In this document: in pieces, positions 50,099 through 59,174 of the stretch | How the letters are laid out: each line of letters starts with the position of its first letter | How positions within the stretch are numbered: position 1 is the first letter of the stretch | Assembly: GCF_023006505.1 (NCBI RefSeq) | Contig: NZ_JALBGV010000001.1 | Location: 124,001 to 188,000, forward strand | Direction: 5' to 3' | DNA: 64,000 nucleotides | Origin: Neorhizobium sp. SHOUNA12A | GTDB lineage: Bacteria > Pseudomonadota > Alphaproteobacteria > Rhizobiales > Rhizobiaceae | Notes under the pieces: model-generated | Database searches by the model: none | Seen by the model: the letters and a program-made list of their open reading frames with translations, nothing else | Told to the model about the DNA's origin: nothing | Program-made: the position numbers and the translations under genes

Positions 50099-50188
50099 GT
50101 CTTTTCTCCTTGAGATCGTCCTGCTCGTTGCAGGCAGGGCGAACATGCCGGAGCGGCTGCATCGTCTCAATTACGCGGCAGGTAATAA

Positions 50189-50800
50189 CTATCGCGCCGA
50201 AAGCGCAAGTCTCGCGCCGAGCACCACGAAGGCGCCAGCGAAGATACGGCGCATCCAGGCAAGAATATTCGGCCGCGAGATGACGTGGTTCCGCACCGAG
50301 GCGGCAAACAGGCCGTAGAGGACGAACATGCCGAACGTCATCAGCATGAAGACGAGGCTGAGCTCGGTCATGCGCAGAACAGGTGCGGCTTCGTCATGGG
50401 CGACGAACTGCGGCAGGAAGGCAAAGAAGAAGATCGACAGTTTCGGGTTGAGCAGATTGGCAAGGATAGCCGAGACGATGACTTGGCCAACCGATTTCGG
50501 CGTCTTGTCCGCCTCCACGGTCAGCGCCCCCTTTTCCTTCAGGACCTGCCAGGCCATGAACAGCAGATAGGCGACGCCGAGATATTTGATGATCTCGAAG
50601 GCCAAGGCGCTGGTATGCAGCAGCGCGGCAAGGCCCGAGACCGCCGCAATCATGTGCGGCAGGATGCCGAGCGTACAGCCGAGCGCGGCAACGAGGCTTG
50701 CTCGCGCACCTCGCGACAGGCCGGCGGCGAGCGTGATCAGCACGCCGGTACCGGGTGAAGCGACGACGATGAAGGAGGTGATCAGGAATTCCGGGCTCAT
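50189..50800 (-). CDS. LysE family exporter
   Basis: A 203-residue, six-helix LysE/RhtB family protein. The family motif is seen in VASPGTGVLITLAAGLSRGAR and the NLLNPKLSIFFFAFLPQFV segment with conserved NPK. It exports an amino acid or related compound. It diverges from the DSD1-family aldolase gene across 135 bp, which contains a short inverted repeat CAGGC/GCCTG (50868-50885) of unknown meaning. An export/catabolism partnership with that aldolase is possible but unproven. Confidence 0.84.
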   Translation of the reverse strand: MSPEFLITSFIVVASPGTGVLITLAAGLSRGARASLVAALGCTLGILPHMIAAVSGLAALLHTSALAFEIIKYLGVAYLLFMAWQVLKEKGALTVEADKTPKSVGQVIVSAILANLLNPKLSIFFFAFLPQFVAHDEAAPVLRMTELSLVFMLMTFGMFVLYGLFAASVRNHVISRPNILAWMRRIFAGAFVVLGARLALSAR

Positions 50801-50935
50801 GGGCGATCCTTTCGAGGTGTTTTCCCACAGCTATCGCAGAGCGTCTCATCGATCTTGAACGAAATTGCAGGCGAACGATTGCCTGGATGCGGCGGCGAAC
50901 CTATCGTCGCGCCATCTGATTGCGGACCCGACCTC

Positions 50936-52087
50936 ATGACCTCCTCTCCCAACGACATCGACATCGGCTACGACGTGCCGGCCGCCATCGGCGATAAGAT
51001 CGCCGACATCCAGACGCCGGCGCTGATCATCGATCTCGATGCCTTCGAGCGGAATGTCGCGCGGATGAAGGATCATGCCGAGGCGATGGGCGTGCGGCTT
51101 CGCCCGCATGCCAAGACCCACAAGTCGGCGGATGTCGCCCTCTACCAGATCGCGAACGGCGGAGCAGTCGGCATCTGCTGCCAGAAAGTATCCGAAGCGG
51201 AAGCGCTGGTCCGCGGTGGCGTCACCGACCTGCTCGTCGCCAACGAGGTGGCCGACCCGAAGAAGATTGACCGGCTGGCGCGGCTCGCAAGGAGCGCCCA
51301 CGTCTCCGTCTGCGTCGACGATCCCGCAGTCGTCGCCACGCTCTCCGAAGCGGCCGTCCGGCATGGCGTGACGCTTGACGTGCTGGTGGAGATCGATTGC
51401 GGCGCCCGCCGCTGCGGCGTACTACCCGGCCCGCCGGCGGTCGAACTCGCAAAGACGGTCGCCGCCGCGCCGAACCTCGCCTTCGCCGGCATTCAGGCCT
51501 ATCACGGCAGCGCCCAGCATATCTACGATCCGGTCGACCGTCGGGCCGCGATCGACAAGGCGATCGGCATGGCGCGAGAGACGTCGGACCTGCTGCGCGA
51601 GGCAGGACTGGAACCGAAGATCATCACCGGGGCGGGAACAGGCACCCACAACCTCGAGGGGTCATCCGGCGTCTATAACGAGATCCAGCCCGGTTCCTAC
51701 GTCTTCATGGATGTGGATTACGCCCGTGTCCGCTCGATCGAAGGCAACGGCACGGTCGGCGGTTTCGAACATGCGCTGTTCGTGCTGACCTCGATCATGA
51801 GCAAGCCTGCCTCCGGCCGCGCCATCTGCGACGCGGGCCTCAAGGCACACTCGATCGACAGCGGCCTGCCGACGGTGTTCGAACGACCCGATCTCAAGTT
51901 CGTCAGCGCTTCGGACGAACACGGCAAGATCGAAGACCCGCAGGATATGTTGAAGCTCAACGACCGGCTGCGTCTCGTGCCCGGCCATTGCGACCCGACC
52001 TGCAATCTCTACGACTGGTATGTCTGCGTCCGCAACGGCCGTGTCGAGGCGCTCTGGCCGGTCACCGCCCGCGGCAAGCTTTATTGA
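50936..52087 (+). CDS. DSD1 family PLP enzyme (D-threonine/3-hydroxy-D-aspartate aldolase type)
   Basis: A 383-residue alanine-racemase-fold enzyme: the PLP lysine lies in RPHAKTHKSADVA, PLP-phosphate contacts in ITGAGTGTHNLEG, and metal ligands in the C-terminal PGHCDPTCNLYD. Family members split beta-hydroxy-D-amino acids, for example into glycine plus an aldehyde or glyoxylate. I use the ATG at 50936 (MTSSPND); the frame from 50855 lacks a ribosome site. No other genes of the beta-hydroxyaspartate cycle are nearby. Confidence 0.83.
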   Translation: MTSSPNDIDIGYDVPAAIGDKIADIQTPALIIDLDAFERNVARMKDHAEAMGVRLRPHAKTHKSADVALYQIANGGAVGICCQKVSEAEALVRGGVTDLLVANEVADPKKIDRLARLARSAHVSVCVDDPAVVATLSEAAVRHGVTLDVLVEIDCGARRCGVLPGPPAVELAKTVAAAPNLAFAGIQAYHGSAQHIYDPVDRRAAIDKAIGMARETSDLLREAGLEPKIITGAGTGTHNLEGSSGVYNEIQPGSYVFMDVDYARVRSIEGNGTVGGFEHALFVLTSIMSKPASGRAICDAGLKAHSIDSGLPTVFERPDLKFVSASDEHGKIEDPQDMLKLNDRLRLVPGHCDPTCNLYDWYVCVRNGRVEALWPVTARGKLY

Positions 52088-52091
52088 CCGC

Positions 52092-52874
52092 CTAAAAGCG
52101 GTGGATGCGCAGGCCCAACACCTTTTCCGAGATGACCACCACCGCCATCGTCAGCACGATCGAGCAGGTCGAGACGGCCGCCGCTTCCGGCGTGAAATTG
52201 GTGCGCAAGTAGTCGAACAGCTGGATCGGCAGCGTCGACATGCCAACCCCTTTCAGCATGAAGGAAATGGTAAAGACGTCGAACGAGATGATGAAGGCGA
52301 ACAGGCAGCCGCCGATGACGCCCGGCTTGATCAGCGGCAGCATGATCCGCCGGAAGCGGGTGAACCGCCCTGCCCCGAGGCTCTGCGCCGCAAGGCTCCA
52401 GGCCGGGTCGTAGCTTTCCATCGAGGCCGAGACGTTGATGAACACGAAGGGCAGCGTGATCAGCACATGGCCGACGATCATGCCGACCAGGTTCTGCGTG
52501 CCGAGGCCGACCGAATAGACGAAGAACAGCAGAGAGATCGCGGTCAGCACTTCCGGCAGCAAGAGCGGCGCCAGCATGGCTACCCGCACCGTTTCCTTGA
52601 GCTTTCCCGCATGGGTCACGTAGAACATCGCCGCCATCGTGCCGATGATGCCGGAGATCACCATGGTCAGCGTCGCGATCCACAGCGAGGTGCGGATCGC
52701 CCGCATGAACACCTCGTTGTTGAAGAAGACGAGATACCAGCGGAAGGAGAGCCCCTGCGGCGGGAAGGTGAGGAAAGCCCCGGCATTGAAGGAGGCGATC
52801 ACCACGACCGCGATCGGCGCCAGCAGGAAGGCGTAGATGATCAGGCAATAGACGGTGAAGAACGGTTTCGACAT
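52092..52874 (-). CDS. ABC transporter permease (PotC-like)
   Basis: A 260-residue permease with six predicted helices and the EAA loop around AAQSLGAGRFTRFRRIMLPLI (split across the usual motif). It is the second permease of a spermidine/putrescine-type importer, 4 bp after the first permease gene. The convergent aldolase stop is 4 bp away. Confidence 0.86.
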   Translation of the reverse strand: MSKPFFTVYCLIIYAFLLAPIAVVVIASFNAGAFLTFPPQGLSFRWYLVFFNNEVFMRAIRTSLWIATLTMVISGIIGTMAAMFYVTHAGKLKETVRVAMLAPLLLPEVLTAISLLFFVYSVGLGTQNLVGMIVGHVLITLPFVFINVSASMESYDPAWSLAAQSLGAGRFTRFRRIMLPLIKPGVIGGCLFAFIISFDVFTISFMLKGVGMSTLPIQLFDYLRTNFTPEAAAVSTCSIVLTMAVVVISEKVLGLRIHRF

Positions 52875-52878
52875 GTCT

Positions 52879-53736
52879 CTATGCCTTCCATTTCATGACG
52901 GTCAGCCGCCCGAAGATGACGACGAAGATCGCACCGGTGACCGACAGCATCAGCGCCAGCGCCGAACCGAACGGCCACTGGAACGTATCGATCAGCGCAT
53001 CCACCACCGTCACCGCCATGGTTTTCACGCGCAGGCCGCCGATCAGCGACGGCGTCACATAGGCGCTGAGCGACAGAACGAAGACGAGGATGCAGCCGGC
53101 CTGGATGCCCGGCAGCGACAGCGGCAGGGTGATGCGCCGGAAGGAGGTGACCTTCGACGCCCCGAGCGAACGGGCCGCCGCTTCGAGCGACGGATCGATG
53201 CCCTGGATGGCGCTCATGATCGGCAGGATCATGAAGGGCAGGAAGACATGCACCAGCGCGATGATGATGCCGAGCGCATTGTACATCAACGGCAGCGGCC
53301 CATCGATCAGCCCCCAGCCGGTCAGGGTGCGGTTGATGATGCCGTTATTGCCGAGCAGGATCGTCCAGCCGTAGCTGCGGATGACGATGCCGACGAGCAG
53401 AGGTGAGAGCACCAGCGCATAACCCAGCGCGCGGAAGGTCGAGGCCCCGCGAGCCAGCTGCCAGGCGACGGGATAACCGAGAACCAGGCAGATGAAGGTC
53501 GTCAGGAAGCCGATCCACAGCGTGTTGATCACCTGTTGGATGTAGAAGAAGTCCGAGAAGAACTTGCCGTAATTGCCAAGCGTGAAGCCCGGCCCATAGG
53601 GCGTGCCCTGCCCCGGCATACGGAAGCTCATGACGACGATATTGAGATAGGGCAGCACGAGGAACACGCCGAGCAGGATCGCGGCAGGCGCGATCAGCAG
53701 CAGCGGTCCGAACCTTTTCCTGGGCGGGACAATCAT
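52879..53736 (-). CDS. ABC transporter permease (PotB-like)
   Basis: A 285-residue permease with six helices. The EAA loop reads EAAARSLGASKVTSFRRI, typical of the PotB/PotH group. It overlaps the ATP-binding protein gene by 4 bp (ATGA), and forms the membrane pore with the PotC-like protein. Confidence 0.86.
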   Translation of the reverse strand: MIVPPRKRFGPLLLIAPAAILLGVFLVLPYLNIVVMSFRMPGQGTPYGPGFTLGNYGKFFSDFFYIQQVINTLWIGFLTTFICLVLGYPVAWQLARGASTFRALGYALVLSPLLVGIVIRSYGWTILLGNNGIINRTLTGWGLIDGPLPLMYNALGIIIALVHVFLPFMILPIMSAIQGIDPSLEAAARSLGASKVTSFRRITLPLSLPGIQAGCILVFVLSLSAYVTPSLIGGLRVKTMAVTVVDALIDTFQWPFGSALALMLSVTGAIFVVIFGRLTVMKWKA

Positions 53737-54776
53737 GCCACGGTCCCTAACGGCCAGAAGCGATCGGATGGCGCATGCACCAGCACTTGTTCGCCATCGG
53801 CAAACCGGGTGCGTGGAAACGTCTGGACGTTGACGACAGCGCCGGTCGCAAGCTCCAGCCGGTAGTCGACGAGACTGCCGGAATAATAGCTCGACAGAAC
53901 CTTGGCCGGCGCCCCTGTGGAGCCTGAATTGATCGGCAGCAGCTCGACCGCTTCCGGGCGCAGAGCCAGCATCAGCTCCGCACCATCGGCGAAATCTCCG
54001 CTGACCGGCACGTCGCCGAAGGCAGTCGATACGACGCGGTTGCCGACTTTGCCGCGAATGATGTTCACCTGTCCGACGAACTCGGCGACTTCCAGATTGG
54101 CGGGCCGCTCGTAGATATCCGATGGCGTGCCGATCTGGGCGATGCGGCCGCCGAACATCACGACGACCCGGTCGGACATGGTCATCGCCTCGGCCTGGTC
54201 GTGGGTGACGTAGACCGTTGTGATACCGACGCGGCGCTGCAGATCGCGGATGAAGACACGCATCTCCTCGCGCAGCTTGGCGTCGAGATTGGCGAGCGGT
54301 TCGTCGAGCAGCAGGATCTTCGGCTCGATGACCAAAGCGCGCGCAAGCGCCACGCGCTGCTGCTGGCCGCCGGAAAGCTGGCGCGGATAACGCTCCGAAT
54401 AACCGGTAAGCTGCACCATATCCAGCACCTTGGCGATGCGGGTACGGATCTCGCCCTTTGGAAGCTTCCGCATCTCAAGCCCGAAGGCGAGGTTCTTTTC
54501 GACCGTCATATGCGGAAACAGCGCATAGTTCTGGAAGACCATGCCGATATCGCGCTTTTCGACCGGCACATGCACCACGTCGCGGCCGTCGAAGCGGATC
54601 GCCCCTTCGGTCGCATCCTCGAAACCGGCGATCATCTTCAGCGTCGTCGTCTTGCCGCAACCGGAGGGTCCGAGCAGCGAGATGAACTCGCCCTCCGCGA
54701 TCCTGATCGAAATGCTGTTGACTGCGGGACCCTGCCCATAGTCCTTGGTCAGCTTTTCGATGCTAACCTCTGTCAT
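53733..54776 (-). CDS. ABC transporter ATP-binding protein (PotA-like)
   Basis: A 347-residue ATPase: Walker A GPSGCGKTT (36-44), signature LSGGQQQRVALARAL, Walker B ILLLDEPLANLD, H-loop VYVTHDQ, and a C-terminal TOBE domain (ALRPEAVELLP). It powers the two downstream permeases. A strong terminator-like hairpin separates it from the upstream binding-protein gene, so its level is probably lower than that of the binding protein. Confidence 0.88.
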   Translation of the reverse strand: MTEVSIEKLTKDYGQGPAVNSISIRIAEGEFISLLGPSGCGKTTTLKMIAGFEDATEGAIRFDGRDVVHVPVEKRDIGMVFQNYALFPHMTVEKNLAFGLEMRKLPKGEIRTRIAKVLDMVQLTGYSERYPRQLSGGQQQRVALARALVIEPKILLLDEPLANLDAKLREEMRVFIRDLQRRVGITTVYVTHDQAEAMTMSDRVVVMFGGRIAQIGTPSDIYERPANLEVAEFVGQVNIIRGKVGNRVVSTAFGDVPVSGDFADGAELMLALRPEAVELLPINSGSTGAPAKVLSSYYSGSLVDYRLELATGAVVNVQTFPRTRFADGEQVLVHAPSDRFWPLGTVA

Positions 54777-54810
54777 GAAATTCCACTTTCCATTTGAAGA
54801 GCCGGACCCC

Positions 54811-54852
54811 GAAAAAGCCGATCATGGCCTGCCCTCATGGCAGGCCATGATC
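54811..54852 (-). terminator. Intrinsic terminator/attenuator after the binding-protein gene
   Basis: A perfect 14-bp stem (54820-54833 with 54839-54852, 5-base loop) is followed on the minus strand by GGCTTTTTC (T-run complement 54812-54816). It lies 14 bp beyond the stop of the substrate-binding protein gene and before the ATPase gene, the usual place for partial termination that favours high binding-protein output. Confidence 0.75.
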
Positions 54853-54865
54853 GCAGTTGGGGAAA

Positions 54866-55903
54866 TCACTTGATGGTCTTCGCCCACCGTTCGGCGAGCT
54901 CGCCCTGCTTTTCGTTGACGAAGTTCCAGTCCCAGGTGAGGATCTTGTCCATGTCCGCGCCGGAAACCGGCACGTCGACCTTGAGATCGGCCGGCACAAC
55001 CACCTTGGAATTGGTCGGCGAGATGAAGAACTCCTTCATCATCATCCCCTGCACTTCCGGCGACAGCAGGAAATTGGCGTACTGGTAGGCCAGTTCCTTT
55101 TCCGGAGCATTGGCAAGGATGTTGATGGTCTGGTCGAACATGAACATCCCTTCCTCCGGGATGATGCAGTCGACCGGCAGGCCCTGGCGGCGCAGGCGAG
55201 CGATCTCGCCGAAGTCGAAGGGTGCGACGACAATTTCGCCGGAGGCAAGGCCCGTCGACATGTTGAAGTCCACCTGGATCACCGAGCCGAGCTTCTGGAG
55301 AGCCGCGAAACCGGCATCTACGTCATACTGGTCCTTGCCGAAGATCTTCGAAAACAGCAGCAATTCCATCTTGCCGGCGCTGTTGGCGAAGTTGTAGAGG
55401 CCGATTTTGCCCTTGAACTCCGGATTGTTCCAGAGATCCTTCCAGGACTTCGGCTTGGTCCTCACTAGGTCCGTGCGGTAGCCGATGCCGATCGGCGAAA
55501 CGGCGCCGATCGCACCCCAGCCATCGGTCTTCTTGGCGAGCGGATAGAGGTCGGCGTAGTTCGGCAGCTTGGTGAGGTCGAGCTTTTCGAAAAAGCCTTC
55601 CTTGCGCAGGCCGGAGGCAAAAACCTCGTTGGTCATCACCATTGAATAGGGAGGTTTGGCGGCGCCCGCCGCACGCAGGTTGGCGCCCCAGACGCGGCCG
55701 TTGCCGACGTCGAGCGTCACGGCGGCGCCGGTCTGCTTGGTGAAGGCGGGACCGACGGTCGAACGCCAGTACTGTTCCCACACCCCGCCGAGCGTCGGCA
55801 CGACCAGCGCCTTCCCTTGAGCCCGCGCCGGAAGACCGAAAAGGCCGGCCGCGGCGAGTGCACCCATTCCGGCAAGCGTTTGCCGCTTTGTCAAATCCAT
55901 CAT
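54866..55903 (-). CDS. Periplasmic substrate-binding protein (PotD-like)
   Basis: A 345-residue extracellular solute-binding protein. Signal peptide about 1-29 with a twin-Arg-free KR start (MMDLTKRQTLAGMGAL) and cut after ARA. The mature protein has the PotD/PotF-type layout (TLGGVWEQYWRSTVGPAF, YRTDLV, SWKDLWNNPEFKGKI). The polyamine-binding residues are not clearly conserved, and the neighbours point to a nucleoside or related compound as substrate; that is inference. The ATG at 55903 follows AAGGGG. Confidence 0.86.
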   Translation of the reverse strand: MMDLTKRQTLAGMGALAAAGLFGLPARAQGKALVVPTLGGVWEQYWRSTVGPAFTKQTGAAVTLDVGNGRVWGANLRAAGAAKPPYSMVMTNEVFASGLRKEGFFEKLDLTKLPNYADLYPLAKKTDGWGAIGAVSPIGIGYRTDLVRTKPKSWKDLWNNPEFKGKIGLYNFANSAGKMELLLFSKIFGKDQYDVDAGFAALQKLGSVIQVDFNMSTGLASGEIVVAPFDFGEIARLRRQGLPVDCIIPEEGMFMFDQTINILANAPEKELAYQYANFLLSPEVQGMMMKEFFISPTNSKVVVPADLKVDVPVSGADMDKILTWDWNFVNEKQGELAERWAKTIK

Positions 55904-55983
55904 GTTAGTTCCCCTTGTTGCGGTCTTTCGAGACCTTGCTGTGCCGGCGGTTCTCCGCTTCTGCGCACGAATTCGGTCGGTGA

Positions 55984-56958
55984 TCAGCCTTTCGAAAAAG
56001 CCTGTTTCGTCTTCAGGTCGATATATTCGCCATAGGTGATCGGTTCATATTTGGCACCACCCTTTACGAACGGGGCCAGGCACTCGATCACCGTATCCTT
56101 GGACGGGTTGAGGAAGAACGGGATCGACTGACGGCGGGCAGTGCCCTTGAAACCGGTCGGTGGATTGGCGACGCGGTGCGGTGTCGAGACCCATTCGTCA
56201 TTCGTCCAGCGCATGAAGGCATCGGCGATGTTGATCACATAGGCGCCCTCGATCGACGGCGCGTCCAGCCAGTCGCCGTTGCGGTTGCGCACCTGCAGTC
56301 CGCCGGCCGAAGCCTCCGAGCGCAGGATCGTCATGAAGCCGTAGTCGGTATGCACGCCGGCACGCATCTGGCCCGGCAGCGGAGATTCTTCCTGTTCCGG
56401 ATAGTTGATGACGCGCAGCGCCGAGAGATGGTTTTCGAAAGAGGGCTCAAAATAATCCTGATCGAGCCCGATCGCCTGGCAGAAGATGCGGCGCATGTGC
56501 CTGGCGAGGGTTTCCATTTCCTTGAAATAATCGCGAAACGCCTGCTCCAGGCCATCCGGCCTGTCCGGCCAGGCGTCGCCGGGCAGGTTCTCGCCGAAGT
56601 TCAGGCTTTCCTTGTAGTCGCCCGGCGTCTTGATGCCGAGCGTGGCGGCAAGCGCCTCTTCGGCGATCGGCGAAAAAGCGACGCCGCCCATAACGCCGGC
56701 GCCGCGGCCCTGGGTCTTCTTCCAGTCCTGCGGGTAATCAAAGAAGGCGCGGGCGAGATTGTAGAGCCTCGACGTCACCTCGGGCGAAACACCATGGCCG
56801 GTCACGAGAAAGAAGCCCGTGTCGCGGCAGGCCGTTTCGATCGTCTTCACGACGGCGGCAGCGCCTGCCTCGTTGCGGATGAAGGGGCCGACATCCACCA
56901 CCGGAATGCCGGGAGCGGCATCATGGGATGACGCAGGATTGGCGCTCGTTAAGGACAT
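55984..56958 (-). CDS. 2-oxoglutarate/Fe(II)-dependent oxygenase (IPNS-like)
   Basis: A 324-residue non-haem iron oxygenase of the isopenicillin N synthase superfamily, with DIOX_N at about 15-120 (IPVVDVGPFI, TGFFLVTGHGV) and the iron triad H203-x-D205 (VHTDYGF) and H261 (STPHRVAN), followed by RQSIPFFLNP with the 2-oxoglutarate Arg. I chose the ATG at 56956-56958 after TTGGAGGAA; the frame to 57195 is rejected. It diverges from psuK and is read toward the ABC genes, so its substrate may be a nucleobase or nucleoside. Fungal thymine-7-hydroxylase belongs to the same fold group. Confidence 0.83.
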   Translation of the reverse strand: MSLTSANPASSHDAAPGIPVVDVGPFIRNEAGAAAVVKTIETACRDTGFFLVTGHGVSPEVTSRLYNLARAFFDYPQDWKKTQGRGAGVMGGVAFSPIAEEALAATLGIKTPGDYKESLNFGENLPGDAWPDRPDGLEQAFRDYFKEMETLARHMRRIFCQAIGLDQDYFEPSFENHLSALRVINYPEQEESPLPGQMRAGVHTDYGFMTILRSEASAGGLQVRNRNGDWLDAPSIEGAYVINIADAFMRWTNDEWVSTPHRVANPPTGFKGTARRQSIPFFLNPSKDTVIECLAPFVKGGAKYEPITYGEYIDLKTKQAFSKG

Positions 56959-56973
56959 GCCTTCCTCCAATTC

Positions 56974-57020
56974 ACATCTGACAAACAGATGTTGACAAAA
57001 ACATCTGTTGTTGTCCATAT
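56974..57020. promoter_or_regulatory. Operator-rich divergent promoter of psuK and the oxygenase gene
   Basis: Two overlapping inverted repeats: ACATCTG (56974-56980) / CAGATGT (56986-56992), and AACAGATGTT (56984-56993) / AACATCTGTT (57000-57009), both perfect. A plus-strand promoter overlaps them: TTGACA (56992-56997), 17 bases, CCATAT (57015-57020). A protein bound there would block psuK transcription and could also affect the oxygenase gene. Confidence 0.6.
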
Positions 57021-57073
57021 CAAAATGAACGAAGTTGCAATGCGGTTCTCGACCCAAGGACGATCGACGAAAC

Positions 57074-58183
57074 ATGGATGACCTTGCGCCACAGGAAGCG
57101 GCCGTCCTGGCAATCATCAAGGACAACCCGTTCGCGGGCCAGCAGGAGATCGCCACCATGCTTGGGCTGGCGCGATCGACGGTCGCTGCCCACATCGTCC
57201 AGTTGATGCAGAAGGGTTACATCCTCGGCCGCGGGTATGTGATGCCCGCCGAAACCCGCGCAGTCTGCATCGGCGGCGCCGTGCTCGACCGCAAATACCG
57301 CGCCAAGCAGGAATTCGTCTTCGAGACTTCGAACCCGGTCGACGGCGTCCGCAGCCTCGGCGGCGTTGCCCGCAACGTCGCTGAAAACCTCGCCCTTCTC
57401 GGCACCACAACCAGTTTCGTCTCGATCGTCGGCGACGACGAAGGCGGCCGGGCGGTGGTGAAGCACATGCGCGATCGCGGCATCGATGTCAGCCAGATCA
57501 TCACCACCACCGAGCGCCCGACGGCGGAATATGCCGCTATCCTCGACACCAAGGGCGATCTTGTGCTCGGCATTGCCGACATGAGCATTTTCGACTTGCT
57601 GCTGCCGAGCCATATCGAGCGCATCTGGCCACATCTCGCCGCTGCAAGCTGGGTGTTTTCCGACTGCAACCTGCCGGCTGAGACGCTGGCCGCCCTCATC
57701 GCCAAGCGCCAAGGCGCCCGTTTCCGGCTGGCGATCGACGCGGTCTCGACACCCAAGGCAGCCCGCCTGCCAAAAGATCTCACCGGCGTCGATCTGCTGT
57801 TCATGAACATCGATGAGGCCAACGCGATCCTCGGTCGCAAGGCGCATGAAACGATCGACGACGCTAAAGAGGCGGCGCTTGCCCTGCAGGCGGCCGGTGC
57901 GCGCGAAGCGGTCGTTACCATGGGTCCGCGCGGCATTGCGATCGCCGGCACCGAGGGCGCCCGCACCTTCCCGGCAGTCCATGCCCGGCCGGTCGATATC
58001 ACCGGCGCAGGGGATGCGATGATCGCCGGCACGCTGCACCGGATCCTGCACGGCGAGGACACCTACAATGCGGCCCGCACCGGCGCACTGCTCGGCACGC
58101 TGACCACCGAAAGCACCGCAAGCGTCCATACGGACCTGTCCGAACGCTTCCTGGAAGCCAATATGCACCGATTGGCCGGCTGA
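57074..58183 (+). CDS. psuK: Pseudouridine kinase with N-terminal winged helix
   Basis: A 369-residue PfkB-family kinase. Residues 1-58 form a winged helix-turn-helix (NPFAGQQEIATMLGLARSTV) and the rest the ribokinase fold with VCIGGAVLDRKYRA, GGVARNVAENLALLG and the catalytic DITGAGDAMIAGTL. Linkage with psuG identifies it as the kinase that makes pseudouridine 5'-phosphate. The fused HTH suggests it may also bind DNA and regulate its own operon. I use the ATG at 57074; the frame from 57035 is rejected. Confidence 0.85.
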   Translation: MDDLAPQEAAVLAIIKDNPFAGQQEIATMLGLARSTVAAHIVQLMQKGYILGRGYVMPAETRAVCIGGAVLDRKYRAKQEFVFETSNPVDGVRSLGGVARNVAENLALLGTTTSFVSIVGDDEGGRAVVKHMRDRGIDVSQIITTTERPTAEYAAILDTKGDLVLGIADMSIFDLLLPSHIERIWPHLAAASWVFSDCNLPAETLAALIAKRQGARFRLAIDAVSTPKAARLPKDLTGVDLLFMNIDEANAILGRKAHETIDDAKEAALALQAAGAREAVVTMGPRGIAIAGTEGARTFPAVHARPVDITGAGDAMIAGTLHRILHGEDTYNAARTGALLGTLTTESTASVHTDLSERFLEANMHRLAG

Positions 58184-58221
58184 CCTTCGGCTGGCCGAAA
58201 ACGATTTAAGGAATACCGAAA

Positions 58222-59151
58222 ATGGCCCTCATCAAACCGAAGCTGAGCCGCGAAGTGGCCGAAACGATCGCAGCCGGCGGCCCGGTCGTGGCGCTGGAAT
58301 CGACGATCATCACCCATGGCATGCCCTACCCGGCCAATCTCGAAACCGCACTCGGCGTCGAGGCGGTGATCCGCGAGAACGGCGCGATCCCCGCCACCAT
58401 CGCCGTCGTCAACGGCGAGCTACGCGTCGGCCTCGAACACAGCGAACTGGAAGAACTGGCTAAGGCCAAGAGTGTGGTAAAAGCCTCCGGCCGCGACCTC
58501 GCCGTCGCCATGGTCCGCGGCCAGTCTGCCGGCACCACGGTTTCCGCGACCATGCTGATGGCCGATCTTGCCGGCATCGACATCTTTGCGACCGGCGGCG
58601 TCGGCGGTGTACACCGCGGCGCCGAGCAGACGTTCGACATTTCCGCCGACCTGACGGAGCTCGGCCGCACCAAAACCGCGGTCGTCTGCGCCGGCGTCAA
58701 GTCGATCCTCGATATTGCCAAGACGCTGGAATATCTCGAAACCCAGCGCGTTCCGGTCATCGCTTACGGCACCGACGATTTCCCGGCCTTTTTCACCCGC
58801 AAGAGCGGTTTCAAGGCCGACCATCGGCTCGATACGGCCGAAGAGATCGCCAAGGCCATGTATCTGCACCACCAGCTCGGCACCGGCACCGGTCTGTTGA
58901 TCGCCAACCCGATCCCGGAAGCGGCGGCGCTGAACCCAGACTTCATCGACGGCACGATCTCGGACGCAGTGCGCGAGGCGGAAGAGCGCGGCATCGGCCG
59001 CAAGGAACTGACGCCTTTCCTGCTCGCCCGTATCAACGAGCTTTCCAAGGGCGAGAGCCTCAAGGCCAATATCGAGCTAGTGAAGAACAACGCGCGTCTC
59101 GCCGCGAAGATGGCCGTCGCCTACGCGGCGCTGAAGAAGGCCGGCAAATAG
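58222..59151 (+). CDS. psuG: Pseudouridine-5'-phosphate glycosidase
   Basis: A 309-residue PsuG. The C-C glycosidic bond cleavage site is well conserved: E in VALESTIITHGMPYP, D in FDISADLTEL, the Schiff-base Lys in VCAGVKSILDIAKTLE, and N in the GLLIANPIPEAAAL segment. It splits pseudouridine 5'-phosphate into uracil and ribose 5-phosphate. It lies 38 bp after psuK. Confidence 0.93.
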   Translation: MALIKPKLSREVAETIAAGGPVVALESTIITHGMPYPANLETALGVEAVIRENGAIPATIAVVNGELRVGLEHSELEELAKAKSVVKASGRDLAVAMVRGQSAGTTVSATMLMADLAGIDIFATGGVGGVHRGAEQTFDISADLTELGRTKTAVVCAGVKSILDIAKTLEYLETQRVPVIAYGTDDFPAFFTRKSGFKADHRLDTAEEIAKAMYLHHQLGTGTGLLIANPIPEAAALNPDFIDGTISDAVREAEERGIGRKELTPFLLARINELSKGESLKANIELVKNNARLAAKMAVAYAALKKAGK

Positions 59152-59174
59152 TTCAAGAACAAGGGGAACTGCCC

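Noticed and set aside
50868..50885. CAGGC/GCCTG inverted repeat between the LysE and DSD1 genes as an operator
   Set aside because: Only 5-bp arms with an 8-base spacer; too common by chance and no adjacent regulator gene.
52081..52848. 255-codon frame overlapping the PotC-like permease on the same strand
   Set aside because: Arg/Ala/Gly-rich frame without membrane helices; the 52092-52874 frame has clear permease features and coupling to its neighbour.
55904..55983. GGTCT-TTCG-AGACC hairpin as terminator between oxygenase and binding-protein genes
   Set aside because: Five-bp stem with no following T run on the transcribed strand.
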